Part shown: piece after piece, positions 35,150 through 43,295 of the stretch
Layout of the letters: every line of letters starts with the position of its first letter
Position numbering within the stretch: the first letter of the stretch is position 1
Assembly: GCA_048498135.1 (NCBI GenBank)
Contig: JBEHYO010000007.1
Coordinates: forward strand, 1 to 64,000
Direction: 5' to 3'
Source of the DNA: Dokdonella_A sp937902695
GTDB lineage: Bacteria; Pseudomonadota; Gammaproteobacteria; Xanthomonadales; Rhodanobacteraceae
DNA: 64,000 bases
Program-made: the position numbers and the translations under genes
The notes under the pieces: generated by a model
The model's database searches: none
What the model was told of the DNA's origin: nothing
Seen by the model: the letters and a program-made list of their open reading frames with translations, nothing else

Positions 35150-36376
35150 TCAGGCGGCTTGCGCGACCATCCGCGCTTCGCGGTTTTCGATCCGGCGGTA
35201 GAGGCGCCAGCTGGCGAAACCCAGCGTCGTCGCGGTCGCGGCGGTCAGCGCGAGGCTCATCGCGCTGCCGGACACGAGCGGCGAGATCGCGCCGGCGAGC
35301 GTCGCGCTGATGACGAGACTCACGAACGCCTGCACCGAGGACACCGCGCCACGATGGAGCGGGAAGCGATCGAGCAGCAGCAGCGTCAGCGTCGGGAAGT
35401 TGATGCCGATGCCGATCGCGTGTAGGCCGACGGGCAGCACCGACCACGGCACCTTCGGCTCGGGCAAGAGGAACGCGATCCCGAGATTCAGCGCCGAGGC
35501 GCCGAGCATGATCGCGTAGCCGAGCCGCACCGTCGCGCGCGCGCTGAGCTTGCCGGCGAGGCGACCCGAAATGAACGCGCCGATCATCATGCCGCTGATT
35601 GCCGGAATGAAAAGCCACGCGAAATGCTGCGCGTCGAGCTTGAGCAGATTTAGCACGAACGCGGGCGCCGACGCGACGTAGACGAACAGCGCGTTGAAGT
35701 TCAGCGTACCGGCGAGCGCGAGCGGCAGGAACGCGCGGTCGAGGCCGATGCGCCGGTATGTCGCATGCAGCTCGTGCACCGAAAGCGGCACGCGACGCTC
35801 GCGCGGATGCGTCTCGGGCAGCCACGCCAGGCAGACCAGCCAGAGGGCCGCGGCGAACGCCGCGAGCAGCCAGAAGATCATCGGCCAGCGCGCGAAGGCG
35901 ACGACCCAGCCGCCGACGATCGGCGCGATCGCAGGCGCGATGCCGAAGATCATCGACACCGCCGACATCAGCCGCTGCGCTTCGACGCCTTCGAAGCAAT
36001 CGCGGATGATCGCGCGGCCGACGATGAGGCCCGCGCCCGCGGATATGCCCTGCAGCGCACGGAACGCGAGCAGCGCACCGATCGATCCGGCGAGCGCGCA
36101 CCCGATCGACGCGAGCGCGAACACGGCAACGCCCGCGAGTATCACGCGGCGGCGTCCGAGGCTGTCCGACAGCGGCCCGTGGAACAGCGACATGAGCGCG
36201 TACGCGATCATGTACACGCTGATCGTCTGCTGCATGGCGATAGGCGTCGCGCCGAGCTCGCGCGCGATTGCCGGGAACGCCGGGAAAATCGTGTCGATCG
36301 AGAACGGCCCGAACATCGCGAGCGCGGCAAGCATCGGTGCCAGTCGGCGCCGGCGCGGAGACATCGGGACGGTCAT
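35150..36376 (-). CDS. Bcr/CflA-family multidrug efflux MFS transporter
   Basis: A 408-residue, 12-helix MFS protein. Helix 1 has MFGPFSIDTIFPAFPAIA and loop 2-3 has GPLSDSLGRRRVILAG (motif A). RALQGISAGAGLIVGRAIIRD is the antiporter motif C region characteristic of Bcr/CflA. Probable substrates are small drugs. It is divergent from the fluoride riboswitch/crcB unit; 70 bp separate its start from the riboswitch. Confidence 0.9.
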   Translation of the reverse strand: MTVPMSPRRRRLAPMLAALAMFGPFSIDTIFPAFPAIARELGATPIAMQQTISVYMIAYALMSLFHGPLSDSLGRRRVILAGVAVFALASIGCALAGSIGALLAFRALQGISAGAGLIVGRAIIRDCFEGVEAQRLMSAVSMIFGIAPAIAPIVGGWVVAFARWPMIFWLLAAFAAALWLVCLAWLPETHPRERRVPLSVHELHATYRRIGLDRAFLPLALAGTLNFNALFVYVASAPAFVLNLLKLDAQHFAWLFIPAISGMMIGAFISGRLAGKLSARATVRLGYAIMLGASALNLGIAFLLPEPKVPWSVLPVGLHAIGIGINFPTLTLLLLDRFPLHRGAVSSVQAFVSLVISATLAGAISPLVSGSAMSLALTAATATTLGFASWRLYRRIENREARMVAQAA

Positions 36377-36448
36377 TCGGAAGGCAGCGTTCGACGGTGC
36401 GGCGGCGCGTTGGCGCCTGCGTGCCGGTTTGCGCTAGCATACCGTCGC

Positions 36449-36521
36449 AACCAGGAGATGGCATTCCTCCTTGAACCGCCGCAAGGCTGATGATGCCTGA
36501 CGAGCTCCCGGGAACACCGGG
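36449..36521 (+). promoter_or_regulatory. Fluoride riboswitch (crcB motif)
   Basis: The aptamer core reads GGAGATGGCATTCCTCC, then TGAACCGCC, then GGCTGATGATGCCTGAC, the conserved elements of the crcB/fluoride riboswitch in the right order. It is followed by a small hairpin CCCGG-GAACA-CCGGG (36507-36521), the possible expression platform. It precedes crcB by 80 bp on the same strand. The consensus is from memory of the family; fluoride binding is inferred. Confidence 0.88.
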
Positions 36522-36601
36522 GCGCGCAGGCGTCGTGGGCAACAGCGCGAACGCCTTGCACGCCGCGGGATTTCCGGGTTCGACCACGATCCGGGAGCCA
36601 C

Positions 36602-36988
36602 ATGAACCTCATCTCGTTCCTCGCCGTCGGCATCGGTGCGTCGTTCGGCGCCGTCATGCGCTGGCTGCTCGGCATCGTGCTCAATCCCGTCCTGCCGGCG
36701 ATGCCGCTCGGCACGCTCGCTTCGAACCTCATCGGCGGGCTCATCATGGGGATCGCGCTCGGCTTCTTCGCGCATTACGAAACGCTGCCGATCGCGTGGC
36801 GGCTGGCGATCACGACCGGTTTCCTCGGCGGGCTCACCACGTTCTCGACGTTCTCCGGCGAGACGGTGACGCTGCTCCTGCGCCAGCAATACGGCTGGAC
36901 GGCCGCGATCATCGCGGCGCATCTTTTCGGCTCGCTCGCGCTGACGCTCGCCGGCATCGGCATCGCGCGCCTCATCCTGCGGGCATGA
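36602..36988 (+). CDS. crcB: Fluoride channel CrcB/Fluc
   Basis: A 128-residue, four-helix dual-topology fluoride channel that exports F- from the cytoplasm. Signatures are GIGASFGAVMRWLLG, GTLASNLIGGLIMGIALGF (with the conserved Asn) and TGFLGGLTTFSTFSGE (with the Phe-box and Ser/Thr track). It is controlled by the riboswitch directly upstream and followed 16 bp later by a DUF190 gene. All key residues I can place are intact. Confidence 0.97.
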   Translation: MNLISFLAVGIGASFGAVMRWLLGIVLNPVLPAMPLGTLASNLIGGLIMGIALGFFAHYETLPIAWRLAITTGFLGGLTTFSTFSGETVTLLLRQQYGWTAAIIAAHLFGSLALTLAGIGIARLILRA

Positions 36989-37004
36989 CCTGGAGACGCG
37001 TGTC

Positions 37005-37340
37005 ATGAAAGGCTCATCGCTGCGCTTCTACATGCACGAGAACCAGCGCCACCGCGGCGTGCCGCTGTACGAGTGGCTCCTGACGCAGGCCAGGCAGCGC
37101 AGCATTGCCGGCGGCTCGGCGTTCCGCGCCATCGCGGGCTATGGCCGGCACGGCGTCATGTCGGAGCAGCACTTCTTCGAGCTCGCCGGGCAGCAGACCG
37201 TGCTCGTCGAGTTCATCGTGTCCGAGCAGCAGGCCGACGAGCTGCTGCGCATCGCAGGCGAGGACGGTGCGCCGCTTTTCTACGCGCGCTTTCCCGCCGA
37301 GTTCGGGCTCGTCAGCGACGAGGCCGGCGCGCGCCGCTGA
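37005..37340 (+). CDS. DUF190 domain-containing protein
   Basis: A 111-residue cytoplasmic ferredoxin-like-fold protein. LRFYMHENQRHRGVPLYEWLL, GGSAFRAIAGYGRHG and the strand VLVEFIVSEQQADELL are diagnostic of DUF190. The family is frequently encoded beside crcB and is thought to be PII-like; the function in fluoride resistance is not established. Sixteen bp after crcB, so it is presumably under the same riboswitch. Confidence 0.93.
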   Translation: MKGSSLRFYMHENQRHRGVPLYEWLLTQARQRSIAGGSAFRAIAGYGRHGVMSEQHFFELAGQQTVLVEFIVSEQQADELLRIAGEDGAPLFYARFPAEFGLVSDEAGARR

Positions 37341-37406
37341 ACCGATGCTGCACCTTTACCGGACGCGGCATTACGAACGGCCGCGCGAACGCGCTATCCT
37401 CTGCCG

Positions 37407-38546
37407 ATGCTCATCCAGGGGCTGCCGGCGAACCGCACGCGTGCGCATGCGCGCGTCGAAGCGTTGCTGAACTTCGCCGGCGTTTCCATCGACGGCAACG
37501 CCCCGACCGACATCCGCGTCCACGACCCGCGCCTCTACGCGCGCATCCTCGCCCATGGCTCGCTCGGCCTCGGCGAGGCGTACATGGACGGCTGGTGGGA
37601 CACCGACGATCTCGACGGGTTCCTGTTTCGCCTGCTCGACACGCGGCTCGACGAGCGCGTCGGCGGCTGGGAAGACGCCTGGCTTTACATCAAGTCGCGG
37701 TTCCTCAACCTCCAGCGCGGCCAGCGTGCATACGAGGTCGGCGAGCGCCACTACGATCTCGGCAACGATCTCTTCCAGGCCATGCTCGGCCGTCGCCTCG
37801 TGTACAGCTGCGGCTACTGGAAGGATGCGACCAACCTCGACGACGCGCAGGACGCGAAGCTCGAACTGATCTTCCGCAAGCTCGGCCTGAAGCCCGGCAT
37901 GCGCGTGCTGGACATCGGCTGCGGCTGGGGCGAGGCGCTGAAGCTCGCCGCCGAGCGCTACGGCGTCTCCGGCGTCGGCGTGACCGTCTCGCAGGAGCAG
38001 GCCGATTACGCGCGCACGATCTGCCGCGGCCTCCCTATCGAAATCCGCCTGGCGGATTACCGGACGCTCGAGGAGACGTTCGACCGCGTGTTCTCGATCG
38101 GCATGTTCGAGCACGTCGGCGTCAAGAACTACCGGACCTACTTCGACGTCGCCCGCCGCTGCACGTCCGACGACGGTCTTTTCGTGCTGCATTGCATCGG
38201 TTCGAACGTCTCCTCGAACCACACGGATCCGTGGATCGCCAAGTATATTTTTCCGAACTCGATGGTTCCGTCGGCGGAACAGATCGCCGCGGCGAGCGAG
38301 GGCGTGTTCGTGACCGAGGACTGGCACAATTTCGGCGCCGACTACGACCGCACGCTGATGGCGTGGCGCGCCAATTTCGATCGCGCGTGGGCGTCGCTTT
38401 CGTCGCGCTACAGCGAGCGGTTCCGGCGCATGTGGCGGTTTTACCTGTCGGCGTCGGCGGCGGTGTTCCGCGCGCGGCGCGACCAGCTCTGGCAGCTGGT
38501 GATGTCGCCGCGGGGCGTGCGCGGCGGGTATCGGGCGCCGAGGTAG
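37407..38546 (+). CDS. cfa: Cyclopropane-fatty-acyl-phospholipid synthase
   Basis: Transfers a methylene from S-adenosylmethionine to unsaturated acyl chains of membrane phospholipids. The 379-residue enzyme has the N-terminal lipid-binding region (GLGEAYMDGWWDTDDLDGF), YDLGNDLFQAMLG, VYSCGYWKDA, SAM-binding VLDIGCGWGEALKLAAERYG and the catalytic SIGMFEHVGVKNYRTYF. The length matches E. coli Cfa. It lies 66 bp after the DUF190 gene but probably has its own promoter. The repeat-rich region begins at its stop. Confidence 0.96.
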   Translation: MLIQGLPANRTRAHARVEALLNFAGVSIDGNAPTDIRVHDPRLYARILAHGSLGLGEAYMDGWWDTDDLDGFLFRLLDTRLDERVGGWEDAWLYIKSRFLNLQRGQRAYEVGERHYDLGNDLFQAMLGRRLVYSCGYWKDATNLDDAQDAKLELIFRKLGLKPGMRVLDIGCGWGEALKLAAERYGVSGVGVTVSQEQADYARTICRGLPIEIRLADYRTLEETFDRVFSIGMFEHVGVKNYRTYFDVARRCTSDDGLFVLHCIGSNVSSNHTDPWIAKYIFPNSMVPSAEQIAAASEGVFVTEDWHNFGADYDRTLMAWRANFDRAWASLSSRYSERFRRMWRFYLSASAAVFRARRDQLWQLVMSPRGVRGGYRAPR

Positions 38547-38691
38547 CCATTCCGACGGAAGTCGGAATGCATTTTGACTTCGTCATTCCGGCGGAAGCGG
38601 GAATCCATTTCGACCCTCGTCGTTGCCGCGGGAGCGGGAATCCGTTTCGACCCTCGTCATTCCCGCGAAAGCGGGAATCCATTTGCGTCCT
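38546..38691. repeat. Four tandem REP-like palindromic units
   Basis: Four units of 35-38 bp, each with a palindrome of the type CATTCCCGCGAAAGCGGGAA followed by a short TTTCGACC spacer. They diverge from left (CATTCCGACGGAAGTCGGAA) to right (perfect). The same palindrome is found at 59910-59993 and 61222-61304. Spacers are near-identical, so this is not a CRISPR array. Confidence 0.9.
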
Positions 38692-38710
38692 CTCCCGCTT
38701 CACCAATTTG

Positions 38711-39232
38711 CGATAACCGACTCACGTCCGTGTGCTTTTCGTCCGCCATCCATGGCGGCCGGTCACTTTCTCTTGCTTGTGCAAGAGAAAGTAACCAAAG
38801 AGAACACACCCTCGGCGCCGCGCCGCTCGCTGCGCGAGCGGTTCGCTACGGGCGAACGGGTTCGGCTCACAGGCCATCCATGGCCTGAGAGCCGAATCGG
38901 CGCGATCCCTCGCGCCGCCCGCGTGCGGTGCACGCGGCTGATCCGTCCGCCCTTCGCCGCGGCTTTAGAGGGGACCGCAGAGCAAGAGCCCATGGATTTC
39001 CCCTTTCGCGGGAATGACGCGTGGGGTGTGTCGCAGATATGCGGTGTCGTCTATGTGCCGTGTCGTCGATAGACGGTGTCCCATATGTGTGGGGCTTCTG
39101 CGGCAGGGACTGCCGCGCTCTGCTCTCCCGGGCCCCTTTTCTTTGGTTACTTTCTTTTGGGCAAGCAAAAGAAAAGTAACTCGGCCGCCAGGATGGCGGA
39201 CGAAACAACACATGGACGTGAGCCGGTTTCCG
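38711..39232. repeat. Long imperfect inverted repeat, MITE-like
   Basis: Arms of about 90-100 bp (38711-38801 and 39138-39231) face each other. The left arm reads GACTCACGTCC, TCGTCCGCCAT, GGCGGCCGG, AAGTAACCAAAG; the right arm is its reverse complement with scattered changes. About 330 bp lie between them. Each arm contains a smaller hairpin (for example CTTTCTCTTGC with GCAAGAGAAAG). No transposase is encoded, so if mobile it would be non-autonomous. No flanking target duplication was identified. Confidence 0.75.
38860..38984. repeat. Dispersed repeat, copy B
   Basis: Matches 20181-20300 over about 120 bp: CCATGGCCTG, GGCGCGATCCCTCGCGCCGC, GATCCGTCCG and AGAGGGG in the same order. It lies inside the long inverted repeat, so one element may be nested in the other. 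No coding function is seen. Confidence 0.75.
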
Positions 39233-39260
39233 CGACAACGCAAAAAGCAAACGCAGCGTC

Positions 39261-39809
39261 CTACGCAGCCCGCGCCGCATCCCTGAACGCAACCGCATCA
39301 ATCAACGCCGCGAGCGCATTGACCGTCTCGCTCCGCGCAGCGGCCGCCGACAGCGATGCCTCCTCGGCGATCGCGTCGTAGTCGAGCCCGAACTCGATGC
39401 GCAGGATCACGAGCTCTCGCTGCCGCAGCGGCAGCGCGGCGAGTGCGTTTTCCCAGACGTCGAGGCGGTCGCAGCCGATCAGCTGCTCGACGCGGGGCGA
39501 GGGCCGCGCGTCGTTCGCCGCAGGCATCGCGTGCACACCGTCGGCGATAAGCCGCGAGCGCAGGCGCAGCAGCAGGCTGCCGGCGCCGTCCGGGCCGACA
39601 TCCGACATCGCCGCATGGATCAGCACGCCACGCGCCCAGTCGGCCGCATCGAGCGCGGCGCGCGTTCCGGCGGGAAGACGTTCCTGCGCCCAGCGCCGCA
39701 GCAGCGCGAGATAGCGACAGCGCCGCGCCATGTCGAGGGCGCCCTGCCGCGGCGGTTCGACGTCCTGTCGAGTGGCGCGCCGCGGGTATTGCTCCATGAC
39801 TGCCGACAT
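39261..39809 (-). CDS. ECF-type RNA polymerase sigma factor-like protein
   Basis: A 182-residue protein. The C-terminal part (about 115-175) is a sigma region 4 helix-turn-helix: ALAALPLRQRELVILRIEFG, DYDAIAEEASLSAAAARSE. The N-terminal part (LLRRWAQERLPAGTRAALDAADWARGVLI) resembles region 2 of the Xanthomonad ECF group with RRWAxxRLP, but the DDLVQ core is replaced by AADWARG, so core-polymerase binding may be altered. ATG 39809 has GAGG 8 bases upstream. No anti-sigma gene is adjacent. A promoter-like box shared with the gene at 40983-41831 lies upstream. Confidence 0.75.
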   Translation of the reverse strand: MSAVMEQYPRRATRQDVEPPRQGALDMARRCRYLALLRRWAQERLPAGTRAALDAADWARGVLIHAAMSDVGPDGAGSLLLRLRSRLIADGVHAMPAANDARPSPRVEQLIGCDRLDVWENALAALPLRQRELVILRIEFGLDYDAIAEEASLSAAAARSETVNALAALIDAVAFRDAARAA

Positions 39810-39836
39810 CGTTCCAGCCTCCTCACTCCCCTGCGT

Positions 39837-39871
39837 ACGATGCCGCGCCCGCCGGGGCCGGTCCAATGAAA
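39837..39871 (-). promoter_or_regulatory. Putative ECF-type promoter of the sigma-like gene
   Basis: On the minus strand TTTCATTGGA is followed after 22 bases by CGT, 28 bases before the start codon. The same two elements with the same 22-base spacing stand upstream of the gene at 40983-41831. CGT at -10 is a hallmark of ECF promoters. Inference. Confidence 0.5.
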
Positions 39872-39896
39872 GCTCCTCACGCGGCCATGCACGCCG

Positions 39897-39931
39897 GTTA
39901 TCGTGATAGGCGGCGGTGATCGCGCGATAAC
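39897..39931 (+). promoter_or_regulatory. Inverted repeat in the sigma/LysR divergent region
   Basis: GTTATCG and CGATAAC separated by 21 bases, followed by TTATAGT (39938-39944), a possible -10 for the LysR gene. A candidate LysR autoregulatory operator; the spacing is longer than the usual T-N11-A box. Confidence 0.4.
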
Positions 39932-39971
39932 TTCCGGTTATAGTGGGGTCTCGGCCTGGGGAGGCGCGGGC

Positions 39972-40946
39972 ATGGCGAGCCGTCTGCCATCCGCACAAAT
40001 CGAGTCGTTCATGGTGCTGGCCCGCGAGCTCAATTTCTCGCGCGCGGCCGAGGTTTTGCACATCACGCAGCCGGCGCTGACCAAGCGCATCCAGAACCTC
40101 GAGGAGGCGCTCGGCCAGGTGCTGTTCCTGCGGCTCCGCGGCGGGCTCGAGCTGACCGAATCGGGCCGCATCCTGCAGCGCTACGCGGCGAGCATCGAGC
40201 ACCAGGAGCAGGAAGTGCTCGATTCGCTGGTCGGCGACAAGCACGCGACCGAGGGCGGCATCGCGGGATTCTTCCGCATCGCGGCGTTCTCCTCGTCGCT
40301 GCGCTCGGTGGTGGTTCCCGCGCTCGGCGTGCTGCTGCGCACGCATCCGCGCCTGACCTGCCAGACGATCAAGTCCGAGGTCCACGAGCTCCACGACATG
40401 CTGATCGACGGCAAGGTCGATTTCTGCGTCTCGCTGTCCGAGTGCGAGCGCATGGGCGTCGACAACGTGCAGATCGGCGTCGAGCGCAACGTCCTGATCG
40501 AGTCGGCGCGCTTCAACGGCCGGCCCGACTGCTACATCGACCACGAGCCGCGCGACAACTTCACGGAACGCTTCTTCCTGAGTCAGACCGGCTCCACCGT
40601 GCCGAGGATGCAGCGTGCGTATTTCGACGACATCTACGGCCTCATCGACGCGGTGTCGCAGGGCGTCGGACGGGCGGTCGTGCCGGTGCACCTCGTCCGG
40701 CCCGAGCACGAAGTGCGCGCCGTGCCGGGCTACCGGCCGTTCGAGGTGCCGGTGCTGCTGCAGTTCCACAAGCAGCCGTACTACACCAAGCTGCAGCGCG
40801 CCGTCATCGATACGCTGACCGAGGAATGCCCGCCGCTCCTCAGCGCGAACCGCATGCAGGGCAAGGGCGGCGATGCGGTCGCCGACGATGCGCTGATCGC
40901 GGCGAACCGGCGCCGCATGCGCGCGGGGCGCGACGACATCACCTGA
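39972..40946 (+). CDS. LysR-family transcriptional regulator
   Basis: A 324-residue regulator. Its winged helix-turn-helix lies at residues 5-64 (FMVLARELNFSRAAEVLHIT, QPALTKRIQNLEEALGQVLF), followed by the linker helix and a periplasmic-binding-protein-like effector domain (FRIAAFSSSLRSVVVPALGV, IDGKVDFCVSLSE, AVSQGVGRAVVPVHLV). ATG 39972 is chosen at the conserved start of the HTH. It is divergent from the sigma-like gene across 162 bp. The effector is unknown. Confidence 0.93.
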   Translation: MASRLPSAQIESFMVLARELNFSRAAEVLHITQPALTKRIQNLEEALGQVLFLRLRGGLELTESGRILQRYAASIEHQEQEVLDSLVGDKHATEGGIAGFFRIAAFSSSLRSVVVPALGVLLRTHPRLTCQTIKSEVHELHDMLIDGKVDFCVSLSECERMGVDNVQIGVERNVLIESARFNGRPDCYIDHEPRDNFTERFFLSQTGSTVPRMQRAYFDDIYGLIDAVSQGVGRAVVPVHLVRPEHEVRAVPGYRPFEVPVLLQFHKQPYYTKLQRAVIDTLTEECPPLLSANRMQGKGGDAVADDALIAANRRRMRAGRDDIT

Positions 40947-40982
40947 GCCGGCGGCGGCGTCCCTGCCGGCCGCGCGCGTGCG

Positions 40983-41831
40983 TCACTGCACGTGCGAGCT
41001 CATCGATTCCTTCGCGAGCCGCCAGCTGCCGCCTTCCTTCATCAGCGTCGCGGTGCTCGTCGCCGCATTGCCGTCGCCGTCCTTGCCGGCGAGCTCGAGC
41101 GTCGCCGAGTCGCCCTTGCTGAAGCCTTTCGTCACCTTCGGATCGCGCATCGCGCTCTGCTGGATGAAGGCGAACATCATCTTGAAGTCGGGATCGCTGC
41201 GGTGCGCGAGGATCTCGGCCGAACGCTCCTTCGTCATCGTCTTCGAGAGCGCGTCGAGGTCGCCCTTCTTCAGCGCGGCGAGATAGGCCATGTACGCTTT
41301 CGCGGGTTCGCCGCCGCCGGGCGGCAGCGCGGCGCCGAGGTCGGGCGGCCCCGGAATGTCGAGCGCGAACCTGAGGTCGTAGAAGCGGCCCGTTTTCTTG
41401 TCCGCTTCGTCGTTCGTCCTGAAGGTGCCTTCGATGCGCTTCGCGTCGTTCTTGGCGAGCTTCATCGTGTACCAGCCGCTGCCGCTCTGCGAGCCGCTCG
41501 ATCCGCCCGAAACGATGTTGACGTTCTGCAGCGTGCCGTCGTTTTCGAGGTTGAGCTCGACGCGCGTCGCATTGTCGCGGCGAAGCTGATCCTCGACCGC
41601 CTCGCCGCGATTGGCGGCTGCGTTCGCGGCGGCGGCATCGATCTTCCTGTCGGAGAACACGATCGTCGTGATCTCCTTCGTCTTCTCGAACGGATCGGGG
41701 CCGCGATACGCGTACGCGCTGACGAGCGCGAGCGGCTTGCCGTCCTGATAGAGCGTGCCCGATCCGTCGGCGTGCGCGACGCCGCAAGCAAGCGCGAGGA
41801 TCGTGAGCGAACAAGCGAGTGACCGTTTCAT
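40983..41831 (-). CDS. Secreted protein of unknown function
   Basis: A 282-residue exported protein: signal peptide about 1-21 (LACSLTILALACGVAHA). A beta-rich domain follows (TLYQDGKPLALVSAYAYR, KEITTIVFSDRKIDAAAA, WYTMKLAKNDAKRIEGTF), then a proline-rich linker (GAALPPGGGEPAKAYM) and a C-terminal helical/NTF2-like part (YLAALKKGDLDALSKTM, ATLMKEGGSWRLAKES). I do not recognise a named family. GGGGAG precedes the ATG. The upstream box matches that of the sigma-like gene, suggesting common control. Confidence 0.75.
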   Translation of the reverse strand: MKRSLACSLTILALACGVAHADGSGTLYQDGKPLALVSAYAYRGPDPFEKTKEITTIVFSDRKIDAAAANAAANRGEAVEDQLRRDNATRVELNLENDGTLQNVNIVSGGSSGSQSGSGWYTMKLAKNDAKRIEGTFRTNDEADKKTGRFYDLRFALDIPGPPDLGAALPPGGGEPAKAYMAYLAALKKGDLDALSKTMTKERSAEILAHRSDPDFKMMFAFIQQSAMRDPKVTKGFSKGDSATLELAGKDGDGNAATSTATLMKEGGSWRLAKESMSSHVQ

Positions 41832-42281
41832 CGTGGCTCCCCTTGGCCGAATGGCCGGCGTCGCCACGGTAGTCGGCGCGCCCGCGCCGATCCAATGAAA
41901 AAACGGCATCGATCGATCGTCGCGGCTTATGACGATCAGTGCCAGGAATCGCACGATGACGGCGCGGAATCGTGAAGTCACTTTTCATCGGCGCTCAACA
42001 AGTTCGCCTTGCGCGCCGGCGGCGGCGTCCGCGGCGCCCGGCGAAGCCGTTGATACGCCTCGGAATTGGCATGCCATCGGCATCGGGCGCGCACGCGACG
42101 GAAGAGTCCCGCAGCCGCTTGCGCGCGCGGCCGAGACCACGCGGACGCGAAAGCGGGCGCAACGTTCGTCGGTCAGGCTTCGTCACCCCGCATGTGCCCT
42201 CGCACATCCGGCCAATGGACGCGCGGCTATTTCCGGGGGCCGCGAGCGCATCGGGGATTCGTTCAATCGGAGACATCGAGT
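41832..42281. other. Gene-free divergent intergenic region
   Basis: About 450 bp between divergent starts. It holds the ECF-type box for the leftward gene (41866-41900). The rest has open frames only as extensions of the rightward gene's frame, with no signal or family features. No terminator or repeat beyond a short GGGGATTCG near 42253 is seen. Confidence 0.5.
41866..41900 (-). promoter_or_regulatory. Putative ECF-type promoter of the secreted protein gene
   Basis: TTTCATTGGA, 22 bases, then CGT on the minus strand, 34 bases before the ATG at 41831. Sequence and spacing match the box at 39837-39871. Confidence 0.5.
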
Positions 42282-43088
42282 ATGCACTTGCACCTTCGGA
42301 GGTTCCTGCCGGGACTCATGCTGCTGCTGGTTTCGCCCTCGCCATGGGCGGCCACGCAGTTCGTCGTGGCCGGCGGCTCGTACAACAGCGGCGGCTACAC
42401 GTATCCGCAGATCGGGTTCAACCCGCCGCACATCACGGTCAACGTCGGCGACACGGTCACGTTCCAGAATGCGGGCGGCACGCACAACGTCGCTTCGGAC
42501 GACGGCACCACGTTCCGCTGCGCGAACGGCTGCGACGCGAGCGGCGGCAACGGCAATCCGAGCGACGCACAATGGAACGCGTCGGTGACGATCACCCCCG
42601 CAATGGCGGGCCGCCAGATCGGCTATCACTGCGAGGTCCACGGCGCGATGGGCATGACCGGCACGATCACGGTGAACGGCAACGCGACCGGCGGCAACGT
42701 GCCGATCACGCCGGGCTTCACCGGCGCATGGTACGACCCGGCGCAGAGCGGCCACGGCATCTTCATCGAGATCGGCCCGAACAACACGATCCTCGCCTGG
42801 TGGTTCACGTTCGCGCCGGACGGCACGCAGGCGTGGTTCGGCAATCTCGGCGGCATCGATCCCGCGACGAACACGGCGACCGTCGAGGCGCTGAAGACGC
42901 AGGGCGGCCAGTGGATCCCGAACTTCAATCCCGCCAACGTCACGCAGCCGATCTGGGGCACGCTGGTGTTCTCGTTCACCGATTGCGATCACGGGCGCGT
43001 CGACTTCAACGCCGTGGCGCCGGGCTACGGTCAGGGCCACATGGATCTGACGCGCGTCACGCACATCGACGGGCTCGCCTGCCCATGA
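42282..43088 (+). CDS. Cupredoxin-like secreted protein with a Xanthomonad C-terminal domain
   Basis: A 268-residue exported protein. Signal peptide about 1-23. A plastocyanin-like domain (about 24-130) has type I copper ligands: His in GGTHNVASDD and Cys-His-Met in YHCEVHGAMGM. The C-terminal domain (about 140-268) begins GFTGAWYDPAQSGHGIFIEI and contains AWWFTFAPDGTQAWFG, a pattern recurring in secreted proteins of Lysobacter/Dokdonella-type bacteria with no assigned function. ATG 42282 has GGAG 10 bases upstream. Probably a periplasmic or extracellular electron carrier or copper-binding protein. Confidence 0.88.
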   Translation: MHLHLRRFLPGLMLLLVSPSPWAATQFVVAGGSYNSGGYTYPQIGFNPPHITVNVGDTVTFQNAGGTHNVASDDGTTFRCANGCDASGGNGNPSDAQWNASVTITPAMAGRQIGYHCEVHGAMGMTGTITVNGNATGGNVPITPGFTGAWYDPAQSGHGIFIEIGPNNTILAWWFTFAPDGTQAWFGNLGGIDPATNTATVEALKTQGGQWIPNFNPANVTQPIWGTLVFSFTDCDHGRVDFNAVAPGYGQGHMDLTRVTHIDGLACP

Positions 43089-43295
43089 CGGCCTAGCGCG
43101 CCGACGCGGATCCGCGGCCTCCACGCCCGGCCGCGGATCCCGTCGCAAGCGCATCCGCGCGCGTCCGCGACGCGGCGCGGATTGGCGCGCCCACGTCGCG
43201 ATCCGGCACAATAGCGCGGCGCCGGCTTCTCGCCGGCGCGTCCGTTTTGCTCGCGCGCGCCCGCGCGCCCCGCTCTTGTCCGTGCCGACGCCGCG

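Noticed and set aside
38546..38691. Possible CRISPR array after cfa
   Set aside because: Only four units, the spacers are near-identical rather than unique, and the repeat is a REP palindrome found elsewhere; no cas gene is present.
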